Source: Candidatus Gastranaerophilales bacterium
Lineage (GTDB): Bacteria; Cyanobacteriota; Vampirovibrionia; Gastranaerophilales; Gastranaerophilaceae
DNA: 59,621 nt
Assembly: GCA_944325175.1 (NCBI GenBank)
Contig: CALUYZ010000010.1
Location: 1 to 59,621 of the forward strand
Direction: 5' to 3'
Shown: one piece after another, positions 34,119 to 41,842 of the stretch
Numbering within the stretch: position 1 is the stretch's first letter
How the letters are laid out: every line of letters begins with the position of its first letter
Notes under the pieces: generated by a model
The model's input: only the letters and a program-made list of their open reading frames with translations
What the model was told of the DNA's origin: nothing
The model's database searches: none
Position numbers and translations under genes: made by a program

Positions 34119-35403
34119 TTTTATATCTTTCCTGTTTAATTTTTTCAAGTAATTTTGAAGCGGGTTCATCTGTTGGGTCTTGCGGAACAAGACGCCCTTC
34201 AAACGCTTTTTTTAATATGGATTGTTTTAACTGTTTTGCTTTTTCAATATTATCTTCAACAACCTTTTCAACCTCATCTGCAACAGCAAATCTTTTTTTA
34301 ATTTCTTCTACTATTCGTTTTTGTTCTTCGAGTGTTGGCAATTTCAAAAATAAATTTTCAAAACTATACCTATTAATTTGAGGTACTGCTCCACCATTAC
34401 TTATGGTTGATAAATCTAATTTTTGTAACCAATAATACAAATATTCATGTGATAATATATTAGTATTATTCGGAATAAGTGCCATTATATTAAGGTCAAT
34501 TATTATCGGAAAAATGACTTTTCTTTTTTTATTAGTTGCAATTGCTCCGCCTCTTTTTGGAAATATAATTGAATTTTCTGGAATTATTGTATTTGCTTTG
34601 ATTTCATTCTTATTAACAAAACGAGATGAAGTAGTTATTTTAACAGAATTTGCTGGTAAGTTCATATCACTAACCTTTATATAGGGGATTTCTCCAAATT
34701 GCTTTTCTAAGCTTTTATCAATCGTTGTTCCATTTATAATGCTACATAACTCTAAAATATTGAATATTTCCCACTCTGAAGTTTTGTATAGTTTACCCTC
34801 GAAGGCCGATTTTAAGACGGATTGGCGATATTGTTTGATTTGTTCTTTTGCTTGTTGAAGATGTTCTAACCCCTCATCAATCTTTGCAAATTCACTTTCA
34901 ATCTTTTCCACAATTCGTTTTTGTTCATTCAGTGGTGGTAAAAGATAATTAAATCTTTTTAAATCTGAAGCAGATAAATTGGGTTGAGCAGTTCCATTAT
35001 CATATTTTTTTACTTCTTGTCTAAAATAAAAACTTTCTAAGTAATAAAATAAAAATTTATCAATATTTGGTAAAATTTTTCTTATTATGACCATAGAAGA
35101 AGCAATTGCACCTTTATCAAATGGATAAATACAATGTTTCCCTATTGACCCTCTAATACATAATAATGTATCTCCTTTATTAATTTTTCCACTTCTTAAT
35201 AAATCATATTGTTGTTCACTTAAGTATAATAAATTTTCTATAAATAATTTTGAATTTTGAATGTTTATAGCACTAACAAAAGGTATTCCTGAAGCATGTA
35301 ATTTGTTTTTTGCTGGATAATTCTTCCCTCTATCTCCATTGACAATATTAAACACTTCATCTAGCTGACACTCAACCCACCCTTGCGGTAATTTATTTGG
35401 CAT
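34105..35403 (-). CDS. hsdS: Type I restriction-modification specificity subunit
   Basis: The 432-residue HsdS has two target recognition domains separated by conserved helical spacers. The first unit begins LPQGWVECQLDEVF and its spacer contains LPPLNEQKRIVEKIESEF; the second ends with LPTLEEQKRIVEEIKKRF and a final helix rich in Lys. The paired EQKRIV elements show the normal internal duplication. The DNA target cannot be predicted from sequence. It sits directly after the extra gene at 35404 with no gap. Confidence 0.95.
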   Translation of the reverse strand: MPNKLPQGWVECQLDEVFNIVNGDRGKNYPAKNKLHASGIPFVSAINIQNSKLFIENLLYLSEQQYDLLRSGKINKGDTLLCIRGSIGKHCIYPFDKGAIASSMVIIRKILPNIDKFLFYYLESFYFRQEVKKYDNGTAQPNLSASDLKRFNYLLPPLNEQKRIVEKIESEFAKIDEGLEHLQQAKEQIKQYRQSVLKSAFEGKLYKTSEWEIFNILELCSIINGTTIDKSLEKQFGEIPYIKVSDMNLPANSVKITTSSRFVNKNEIKANTIIPENSIIFPKRGGAIATNKKRKVIFPIIIDLNIMALIPNNTNILSHEYLYYWLQKLDLSTISNGGAVPQINRYSFENLFLKLPTLEEQKRIVEEIKKRFAVADEVEKVVEDNIEKAKQLKQSILKKAFEGRLVPQDPTDEPASKLLEKIKQERYKNDRK

Positions 35404-36369
35404 TTATACTTCCTCAATATTAGACATGGCTGACTCATAAAATTCCATATAAGTTTTATGTGGTGAATTTTTTGGATATGCAACATTGTTATCATTATCA
35501 CAAATAATAAATTTTTCTTCAGATTTTATCAGTTTTTTTATTTTAAATTTGCCTTTAAATAGTTCGGCTAAGCCCCAGTATTCACTTGCTTTTTTTATGT
35601 TATTAAATAATAATTCATTATTTGGAAGACTTATATCATTTCTTAAATTATTAAATATTTCCACGCCTGATACAGTTAATCGAAACATGGCACCATTGTA
35701 ATTTGCACCATAAACGTAATTTGGATATATGTAAAGTGTATAATTTTTGTTCAATCGTATGTTCATCATTACATTTGCTGCTTTTGAACCTGCCATAATT
35801 GAACTGTTTTCAATTAAACCATAATCCATCAATAATATTATATTGGTAATATCATCTTTTGTCCCCCAGTAGTAACCATTTGCATCGCAATAGGGTAATA
35901 CTTCATTTTCAAAAATTTTGACAATATTAGTATCTAGAGTTTCTAACAATTTAATTGTTTTTCTACTTATAGAGCCAGGTTTACAAGCTTCTTCTGTGTA
36001 TAACTTAGCCCAAAGTTTTAAAAAATCTTCATTTGATGTGGTTGACGCATTATCTTGAATAAGCAGTAAATTGTCTGTATCTTCAAATTGGTCAGGTATT
36101 TTCTCCCCACGTAATTCTTTTTCATTAAGAGCTGATAAAACATTTACAAAAAGTTTTTGCAAATTTTCATTTTTTCTTTCAGCAAGCTTATCATAAAATG
36201 GTAAATAGGAACAAGAAATTTGAGCTTGCTTGCCTTGCAGCCATGCTGTAGCTGGAGCAAATAATGTAGATGTGGCATTAGCTATTTTATTAACTAAGTT
36301 TTTTGATACACTAAAACCTAATTTACATTTGGCTATTTCTAAATTAAACTCAATATCTTTATTGTCCAT
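35404..36369 (-). CDS. DUF2806-like accessory gene in the type I RM operon
   Basis: The 321-residue protein lies between hsdR and hsdS with two and zero spare bases, so it is clearly part of the operon. The block EDFLKLWAKLYTEEACKPGS followed by ISRKTIKLLETLDTNIVKIF resembles the DUF2806 pattern (Trp plus a PGS-R-T-L signature), a family seen in defence neighbourhoods. The C-terminal 150 residues are unclassified. No nuclease or NTPase motif is visible. A role as a modulator of restriction or a coupled abortive defence is possible but is inference. Confidence 0.65.
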   Translation of the reverse strand: MDNKDIEFNLEIAKCKLGFSVSKNLVNKIANATSTLFAPATAWLQGKQAQISCSYLPFYDKLAERKNENLQKLFVNVLSALNEKELRGEKIPDQFEDTDNLLLIQDNASTTSNEDFLKLWAKLYTEEACKPGSISRKTIKLLETLDTNIVKIFENEVLPYCDANGYYWGTKDDITNIILLMDYGLIENSSIMAGSKAANVMMNIRLNKNYTLYIYPNYVYGANYNGAMFRLTVSGVEIFNNLRNDISLPNNELLFNNIKKASEYWGLAELFKGKFKIKKLIKSEEKFIICDNDNNVAYPKNSPHKTYMEFYESAMSNIEEV

Positions 36370-36371
36370 TT

Positions 36372-39074
36372 TTACCCCACAAGTGCCAAAGATAAATCAT
36401 CAAGAATTGAATCGAGTTCTTGCCCAAAGGCTTCACGGGCTTTAAAAATGCCGCCTTTGTCTGAAAGCGCATCTTGCATATCATTGGCATTTACATAAGC
36501 ATTTGCTACAATGTAATCTTTAATTATTGTTAAAAGCTCTTGTTGTTCTTTTGTAAAATTAACCCCTCTTTTAATTTGGCGGCCTTTCCAAAGTTCAAAA
36601 CGGGAATTTGCGACAGATGAAAAATCTTCCAACATTTCATCTTTGCCTATTGCAAACCTTACAAGCTGAACTAAATTTGTAAGCAATTTGGCGGGGTTTT
36701 TAACATTTTTAACTTTGTCTTGTTTAATAAGCCTGTATGCGCCCCATATATTTGAAATTTCAAGCGGGGGCATTTCTTGTGCAAGTTTGTTTGATAATTC
36801 TTTTATTTTTTCATATGTTAAGTGGCGGGTTTTATATTGAGTGTTATAAATTATTGAAAGTGCGTCTATTTTATCTTTGTTTTCTTCAATAAATTTTGAA
36901 AAGCCCGCAACGGTTTTTTCTGCTTCTTGCTTGCTAAAATCAGTTTGAATAACTTTATCGTTTGAAAAAATATCTATAATAAGCATTGATTTTGCCGCCA
37001 AATCAAGCAAAAGCTGCCTTAAAGCAGGCTGGTTAAAAGGTTTCACGGCTTCATCTCTTATTTTTTCAATTTCTTTTTCTGTTTTATTTTCGATTAAATC
37101 ATAATCAATTGTATCCATTATTTCATTTGCAATTTGGGTTAATGTTTTGTTATTTGTTAATTCTTGAACCCTTTTAATATCTTGAATTTCAAGATTGGCT
37201 TCTATTTTTGAAATTCTTCCCGCTAAAGAAGATAAGGTGTCTTCATCTATTGCACCGCCTGCAACATCTTCCATTAATTTTTTTAGAGATGTTGATTTTT
37301 TTCTTTCAATCGGCTGAGAAGTATTTTTCTTGCTTTCTGTTACGCCAACGGCATCTATCAAATAGAAGTGGTTTTTAACTTCTGCATTTGGAGTAACGCC
37401 TTTTAAATCGGTTGGGTTTATTGTTCTAACGCCCCTGCCTTTCATTTGGTCATAATAGAGTTGCGATTTTACATCACGCATGAATAACAAAACTTCAAGA
37501 GGTTTAATATCTGTGCCTGTTGCAATCATATCAACAGTTACTGCAATTCTAAAATTAGGGTCAACCCTAAAGTCTTTTATAACTTCTTCCGGCTTTTTGA
37601 TGTTATATGTAATTTTTTTGCAAAAATCGTTTCCTTTGTTAAAAACTTCCCTTGCAATGTTTACAATTTCTTCTGCGTGATTGTCGTCTTTTGCAAAAAT
37701 TAAAGTTTTTGGAATCCAAGTGGGTTCACGTTCGGGGAAAAGCTGTGTAAAAATTGCGTTTTTATACGCTTCCAAAACAGTTCTTATTTGATTTGGAGCA
37801 AGAACAGACCTATCAAGTTCATTTTTGGTATAAACAATATCATCTGTTAATTGTGAATAAATTGTTTTTCTTGTTTTTTTATCTCGAACAGGAACCGTGA
37901 AGCCTGATTCAATTTTACTGCCACATTCGCTAATTTGTGTTTTTATTCTGAAAATTTGGCAATCTACATTTACATTGTCAATAATAGAGCGCTCCAATGG
38001 ATATTCTGAAACTACATTTTTATTAAAATAACCAAGTGTATAAACAGAAGGTGTTGCGGTTAAACCGATTATAAAAGAATCAAAATAATTAAGCACTTGT
38101 TGCCAATCGCCATAAATACTTCTGTGACATTCATCTACAATGATAAAATCAAAAAATTCAGGCGGAATTTTTGAATTATAATTTACTTCCTTTGGTTTTC
38201 CGATTGAGCCTATTTCATATGCTGAAACTTCTTCATTTATTTCATCATAATCTTCTTCGTTGCAAAGCATTGAATATAGCCTTTGAATTGTTGTTATAAC
38301 AACTTTTGCATCTTTATCAATTTTGTTGTGCTGCAGTTGTTGGGTTATATAAACTTCTGTGAATTTGCGGTTTTCATCTTGCAAGGTGAAATTATCAAAT
38401 TCTTTTTTGGTTTGTTTGCCTAGGTTGTTTCTATCTACCAAAAATAAAACTCTTTTTGCTTTTGCATGTTTTAAAAGTCTATATACAAAATTGCATGCGG
38501 TAAAAGTTTTGCCTGCCCCTGTTGCCATATAAATTAAGGAACGATTTTTATTTTCTTTTAAAGATTTTTCAAGCCCTTTTATTGCTTCTGTTTGGCATTC
38601 TCTTAAACCTTCCGCATTGATTGGCGGCATATTTTTTAAATTATTTCTTAATGTTGAATTTTGGTTTAATAATTCAAACAAGGTTTCGGGCTTATGAAAA
38701 TTAAAAATTCTTCTTGAACGAGCGTTTATATCTCTTAAATCGGTAAAATGTATTTCGTTTGAATTGGTTTCATAAATAAAAGGTAAAGGAACTTGCCAAG
38801 AGCGGGTTTTTTCGGGCAAAAGCTTGGAATAGCCCATAGATTGGTTTTCAACCCCGCTTAGAGAAACCCCCTCTTTTTTTGCTTCAATAACGCCGCAGGC
38901 TTTGCCATCCACAAATAAAAGATAATCCGCTTCTTTATTGTTTTGCATTAAAAATTCTCTGACAGCAACGCCCAAAGCAGCATTTCTGTTGAAATCGGCT
39001 CTATCTTGAATGAGCCAACCCGCTTGAATTAATTCTTTATCTATTTCTAATCTTGCTTTTTCTTCAGGATTCAT
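36372..39074 (-). CDS. hsdR: Type I restriction endonuclease and translocase subunit
   Basis: The 900-residue protein starts with a PD-(D/E)XK nuclease domain (EADYLLFVDGKACGVIEAKK supplies the D and ExK residues), followed by two RecA-like helicase domains with MATGAGKTFTACN (motif I), VDECHRSIYGDW (motif II), LTATP (motif III) and GRGVRT (motif VI). The C-terminal third (about 680-900) is the EcoEI-like HsdR C-terminal domain. The protein is complete, so the enzyme should be active. A TGGTAGAAT extended -10 lies upstream at 39095-39103. Confidence 0.95.
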   Translation of the reverse strand: MNPEEKARLEIDKELIQAGWLIQDRADFNRNAALGVAVREFLMQNNKEADYLLFVDGKACGVIEAKKEGVSLSGVENQSMGYSKLLPEKTRSWQVPLPFIYETNSNEIHFTDLRDINARSRRIFNFHKPETLFELLNQNSTLRNNLKNMPPINAEGLRECQTEAIKGLEKSLKENKNRSLIYMATGAGKTFTACNFVYRLLKHAKAKRVLFLVDRNNLGKQTKKEFDNFTLQDENRKFTEVYITQQLQHNKIDKDAKVVITTIQRLYSMLCNEEDYDEINEEVSAYEIGSIGKPKEVNYNSKIPPEFFDFIIVDECHRSIYGDWQQVLNYFDSFIIGLTATPSVYTLGYFNKNVVSEYPLERSIIDNVNVDCQIFRIKTQISECGSKIESGFTVPVRDKKTRKTIYSQLTDDIVYTKNELDRSVLAPNQIRTVLEAYKNAIFTQLFPEREPTWIPKTLIFAKDDNHAEEIVNIAREVFNKGNDFCKKITYNIKKPEEVIKDFRVDPNFRIAVTVDMIATGTDIKPLEVLLFMRDVKSQLYYDQMKGRGVRTINPTDLKGVTPNAEVKNHFYLIDAVGVTESKKNTSQPIERKKSTSLKKLMEDVAGGAIDEDTLSSLAGRISKIEANLEIQDIKRVQELTNNKTLTQIANEIMDTIDYDLIENKTEKEIEKIRDEAVKPFNQPALRQLLLDLAAKSMLIIDIFSNDKVIQTDFSKQEAEKTVAGFSKFIEENKDKIDALSIIYNTQYKTRHLTYEKIKELSNKLAQEMPPLEISNIWGAYRLIKQDKVKNVKNPAKLLTNLVQLVRFAIGKDEMLEDFSSVANSRFELWKGRQIKRGVNFTKEQQELLTIIKDYIVANAYVNANDMQDALSDKGGIFKAREAFGQELDSILDDLSLALVG

Positions 39075-39094
39075 ACTTCAAACCGCCCGTTTTT

Positions 39095-39103
39095 ATTCTA
39101 CCA
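39095..39103 (-). promoter_or_regulatory. Extended -10 element of the hsd operon
   Basis: Minus-strand TGGTAGAAT is 20 bases before the hsdR ATG. The larger 14-base block TTTTATGGTAGAAT is identical to the one in the pckA/ahcY intergenic region, so it may also be a regulator site. Confidence 0.5.
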
Positions 39104-39137
39104 TAAAATGGGGAAAATTGATTGTTTTTAGGGTAAA

Positions 39138-39818
39138 TTACCCCAGCAAATCGGGGCGTTTGGTTTTTGTTCTTAAAATTCTTTGTTCTTGTTTAAATTT
39201 TTCAATTTCTTTGTGGTTGCCGTTTAATAAAACTTCGGGCACTTTCATGCCTCTGTATTCACGTGGTTTTGTGTATTGGGGGTGTTCTAAAAGACCGTTT
39301 AGACCAATGGAGAAGGAATCATTAAGAGGGGAGTCGGATTTGTTTAAGACGCCATTTATTAGTCTTGAAACGCTATCTATGATGCAAAGTGCGCCAAGTT
39401 CCCCGCCGGTTAGAATGTAGTCGCCGAGGGAAATTTCTCTGGGTTTTAGACCGAGGCGTATTCTTTCATCAAAGCCTTCGTAGTGACCGCACAGAAGAAT
39501 TAATTGTTTTTTTTGGGCGAGTTCTGTGCATATTTTTTGGTTATAAGGTTCCCCTTGAGGGGTTAGCATGATGAATTCAAAATTGTCTGTTTTTTCGATT
39601 GATTCGTAAGCTTCAAAAATAGGGGGCGCCATAAGCACCATGCCTGCTGTTCCCCCATAGGGCGTGTCATCCACTCTTTTGTGCTTATCATGGGTAAAGT
39701 TTCTAAAATTAATTGTGTTTACTTCAATTAAATTTTTTTCAATCGCCCTTTTTATAATGGAATAGGAGCAGTAGTCTTTAATAATTCCTTCAAATAAGGT
39801 TAAAACATCAAACCTCAA
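39138..39818 (-). CDS. trmD: tRNA (guanine-37-N1) methyltransferase
   Basis: TrmD methylates G37 of tRNAs with CCN anticodons to prevent frameshifting. The 226 residues contain the trefoil-knot SAM site: LLCGHYEGFDERI, SLGDYILTGGELGAL and the KVPEVLLNGNHKEI C-terminal element. Its start overlaps the rimM stop by four bases (ATGA). The order rimM-trmD is conserved in bacteria, though rpsP and rplS are absent here. Confidence 0.97.
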   Translation of the reverse strand: MRFDVLTLFEGIIKDYCSYSIIKRAIEKNLIEVNTINFRNFTHDKHKRVDDTPYGGTAGMVLMAPPIFEAYESIEKTDNFEFIMLTPQGEPYNQKICTELAQKKQLILLCGHYEGFDERIRLGLKPREISLGDYILTGGELGALCIIDSVSRLINGVLNKSDSPLNDSFSIGLNGLLEHPQYTKPREYRGMKVPEVLLNGNHKEIEKFKQEQRILRTKTKRPDLLG

Positions 39819-40318
39819 ATCAGCCCCCCGATTGGTTTTATGATAACTTTTTTTGTTTTTATATCAATGATTGGGACAAGTTCTGAAACAAAAGGAATTA
39901 AAATTAAATCTTTTTTATGTTCAGATTTTATGCATAAAATATCATTGGCGGGTGTTTTTTGAATTTCAACCACTTCGCCTATGTAGTTTTCTTCATTGTC
40001 AAAGGCTTTTAGACCAATAAGGTCATCTATTAAAAATTCATTTTTTTCTAATTTTTTTAATAATTCTTCTTTTGTTGAATAAATGTTTTTGCCTTTAAAT
40101 TCAATTAATTCATCAATAGAATTAATTTCCATAAATTTTATTATGGCAAAATTTTTGTGAAAGCGAATGTTTGAAATATTTAGGGCAAATTTTTCAGAAT
40201 TTTTATCTACATAAACGGTTTTTGCATTTTTAATGTGTTCAAGGTTTGAATAGCCAACCTTTGCTTCACCTTTTATGCCATGAAAATTTATAATTTTTCC
40301 GATTGAAATGTATTCCAT
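39815..40318 (-). CDS. rimM: Ribosome maturation factor RimM
   Basis: RimM assists 30S head assembly by binding S19. The 167 residues consist of an N-terminal RimM barrel (YISIGKIINFHGIKGEAKVG) and a C-terminal PRC-barrel (FLIDDLIGLKAFDNEENYIG, then PFVSELVPIIDIKTKKVII). The ATG is preceded by TGTTATAAT-N6 with no ribosome site, so the mRNA is probably leaderless. This promoter lies just after the small gene at 40341-40487. Confidence 0.96.
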   Translation of the reverse strand: MEYISIGKIINFHGIKGEAKVGYSNLEHIKNAKTVYVDKNSEKFALNISNIRFHKNFAIIKFMEINSIDELIEFKGKNIYSTKEELLKKLEKNEFLIDDLIGLKAFDNEENYIGEVVEIQKTPANDILCIKSEHKKDLILIPFVSELVPIIDIKTKKVIIKPIGGLI

Positions 40319-40324
40319 AAAAAA

Positions 40325-40333
40325 ATTATAACA
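40325..40333 (-). promoter_or_regulatory. Extended -10 element of rimM-trmD, leaderless spacing
   Basis: Minus-strand TGTTATAAT is followed by six bases (all T on that strand) and the rimM ATG at 40318. No ribosome site is possible. Confidence 0.7.
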
Positions 40334-40340
40334 AAAACAT

Positions 40341-40487
40341 TTATATTATGCTTTCATTGTATAAAATCCAGTATACACAATCTGTTTGGTTGCAATTATT
40401 GCAGTTGTAACTTGCTGAATGATATTTGTCCTCTCTTTCTTTTGATTCCGGTGTGCAATTTTCTTCTTCTTTTATTTCTTCTTCCAT
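40341..40487 (-). CDS. Small 48-residue protein with Cys-rich motif
   Basis: A 49-codon ORF begins at an ATG preceded by AAGGAAGG. The product has a very acidic N-terminus (MEEEIKEEENC) and a Cys cluster NCNNCNQTDC followed by YW, arranged C-x2-C-x4-C, plus a Cys at residue 11. A zinc or redox role is plausible for such a cluster. It overlaps the 3' end of the neighbouring small gene by 16 bases, and the shared strand and strong ribosome site argue for a real gene. I do not recognise the family. Confidence 0.65.
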   Translation of the reverse strand: MEEEIKEEENCTPESKEREDKYHSASYNCNNCNQTDCVYWILYNESII

Positions 40488-40717
40488 AACCTTCCTTCGA
40501 ATTCTAAAAGGCAAAAAGCTGCCCTTGCTGTTGTTTCGGTTAAATTAAGCCAAAAATCGCAAAGTTTAAATTTTTCAATTTCGCTTAATTTTTCTGAAAT
40601 TTCAGCCAAAATTTTATCATCGTATGAATTTAATTCTAAAGTAAAAGCAAGGTTAATGGCGGCGGCTTTTTCGTTATCGGTCAAACCCTGCAAAGTTTTG
40701 CAGTTATATAAACTCAT
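40472..40717 (-). CDS. Small helical protein of unknown function (81 aa)
   Basis: I place the start at 40717 (MSLYNCKTLQGLTDNEKAAA), which has a GAAGGA ribosome site six bases upstream; a longer form from 40804 lacks one. The product is mainly helical, with LSEIEKFKLCDFWLNLTE and AAFCLLEFEGRLWKKK at the end. It precedes the Cys-rich small gene, overlapping it by 16 bases, and both lie upstream of rimM on the same strand. No family is recognised. Confidence 0.6.
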   Translation of the reverse strand: MSLYNCKTLQGLTDNEKAAAINLAFTLELNSYDDKILAEISEKLSEIEKFKLCDFWLNLTETTARAAFCLLEFEGRLWKKK

Positions 40718-40803
40718 ATAAATTCCTTCCATAACTTGTGCTTGATATACCGCCTTAACCCTGCTAAGATGAAAACAGTGCGTAAGTACATTTTTATAAT
40801 ACA

Positions 40804-40849
40804 CGTTAGTATTTATTAAGTCAACATGTTAGCCTTTTAAATACTAACA
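40804..40849. promoter_or_regulatory. Inverted repeat, probable operator of the AbrB-like gene
   Basis: GTTAGTATTT at 40805-40814 and its exact reverse complement at 40839-40848 flank 24 bases. A further TGTTAG lies at 40828-40833 inside. The site is between the divergent small gene and the double-AbrB gene, whose start is 34 bases away, so autoregulation is a reasonable guess. Confidence 0.5.
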
Positions 40850-40882
40850 TTGTTTACAAAAATTTATAATTTAGGGTAGAGT

Positions 40883-41212
40883 ATGGCTTTAGTGCGTAAA
40901 ATAAGGCAAATTGGAAACAGTATTACATTAACTATTCCAAATGAAATTTTTGATTTTTTGGGTTATAACCCTCAGTTAATTAAATATAAACTTTGTCAGG
41001 ATGAAACAGGTGCAGTTTTTCTCGTGATTTTAGACAAAAATGTTATGGCGATTGATGAGAAAAAATTTCAAAAACATGGCAAAAGTTTCGCAATAATAAT
41101 TCCAAAGCCTTTATGTAAAATGTGGAATGTGGGTTTAGGAGAAAATGAAAATCGTGAAATTAAGCTTAGTTTTGATAATTCGCCTCTAAAATGGCGTCTT
41201 GAACCGGTTTAG
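40883..41212 (+). CDS. Protein with two SpoVT/AbrB-like swapped-hairpin motifs
   Basis: The 109-residue protein has two copies of the DNA-binding hairpin motif: RKIRQIGNSITLTIPNEIF near the N-terminus and KKFQKHGKSFAIIIPKPLCKMW in the second half. MazE and AbrB chains normally carry one copy and dimerise to form the fold, so this is an internally duplicated form that could fold as a single-chain dimer. There is no toxin partner next to it. An inverted repeat upstream (40804-40849) is a likely operator. AbrB/MazE membership is fairly sure; the regulon is unknown. Confidence 0.8.
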   Translation: MALVRKIRQIGNSITLTIPNEIFDFLGYNPQLIKYKLCQDETGAVFLVILDKNVMAIDEKKFQKHGKSFAIIIPKPLCKMWNVGLGENENREIKLSFDNSPLKWRLEPV

Positions 41213-41283
41213 TTTATATATATGATGTTAAAAATTTAAAATTCCATTACAATTTTGCATTATGACGAAAATGGGAGCATTGT

Positions 41284-41835
41284 ATGTTGTTAAACCCTGA
41301 AAAAATCATTACATTGTATTGGTATTTAGCCCTAATCGGCACGATAGTTTTTATTTTAAAAGTTTCACTTCCATTAGACACAGGAACGGAAGTTGGGGGC
41401 GATTTTAACTCGATTACGGATACTGACGGTTCTTTTCAAATTTTTACCATAGAAAGTATATCGGCATTTTTTATGTCTTTTGGCTGGATGGGTTGGTGTG
41501 CTATTGAGCATCTTCATTATGAAATTAAAATAGCTGTTTTAATTTCAGTAATTTCAGGGGTTTTGGGTATGGCATTATTCAGCTTTCTTGTTTCATTGCT
41601 CAAAAAATTGGAGCATGCTCCAAAGGTTTCATTGGAAGAGCTAAAAGATAGAGTTGGCAAGGCTTACACTCATTTTGACCCTAAAGGCAGCGGGAAAATT
41701 CAAATTGAATTTAATTCAAGGTTAGATACAATCGATGCCGTTAATGAAAGCGAAGAATATATAGAAGCTTTTAAGCCGATAAAAGTTACAAAAGTTGAAA
41801 ATAGTGTTGTTTATATAGTTAAAGAAAGCGAGTAA
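41284..41835 (+). CDS. NfeD-like membrane protein
   Basis: The 183-residue protein has membrane helices about 10-30, 55-72 and 80-108, then a soluble C-terminal OB-fold-like region (about 115-183, ending KVTKVENSVVYIVKES). This layout is the NfeD1b type that pairs with flotillins. The next gene, seven bases downstream, is a flotillin, which supports the assignment. A GGGAG ribosome site precedes the ATG. It probably helps organise membrane microdomains together with the flotillin. Confidence 0.8.
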   Translation: MLLNPEKIITLYWYLALIGTIVFILKVSLPLDTGTEVGGDFNSITDTDGSFQIFTIESISAFFMSFGWMGWCAIEHLHYEIKIAVLISVISGVLGMALFSFLVSLLKKLEHAPKVSLEELKDRVGKAYTHFDPKGSGKIQIEFNSRLDTIDAVNESEEYIEAFKPIKVTKVENSVVYIVKESE

Positions 41836-41842
41836 AAGAAAA

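Noticed and set aside
34118..34202. Upstream start for hsdM at 34202
   Set aside because: It has no ribosome site and adds only residues from the hsdS frame; the ATG at 34118 has a clear AGGAAAG site.
40718..40804. Longer N-terminus of the small gene at 40472-40717
   Set aside because: The 40804 start has no ribosome site, whereas the internal ATG at 40717 has GAAGGA at good spacing.
40883..41212. Toxin-antitoxin module with the AbrB-like protein as antitoxin
   Set aside because: No toxin ORF is adjacent; the next gene is an NfeD membrane protein.
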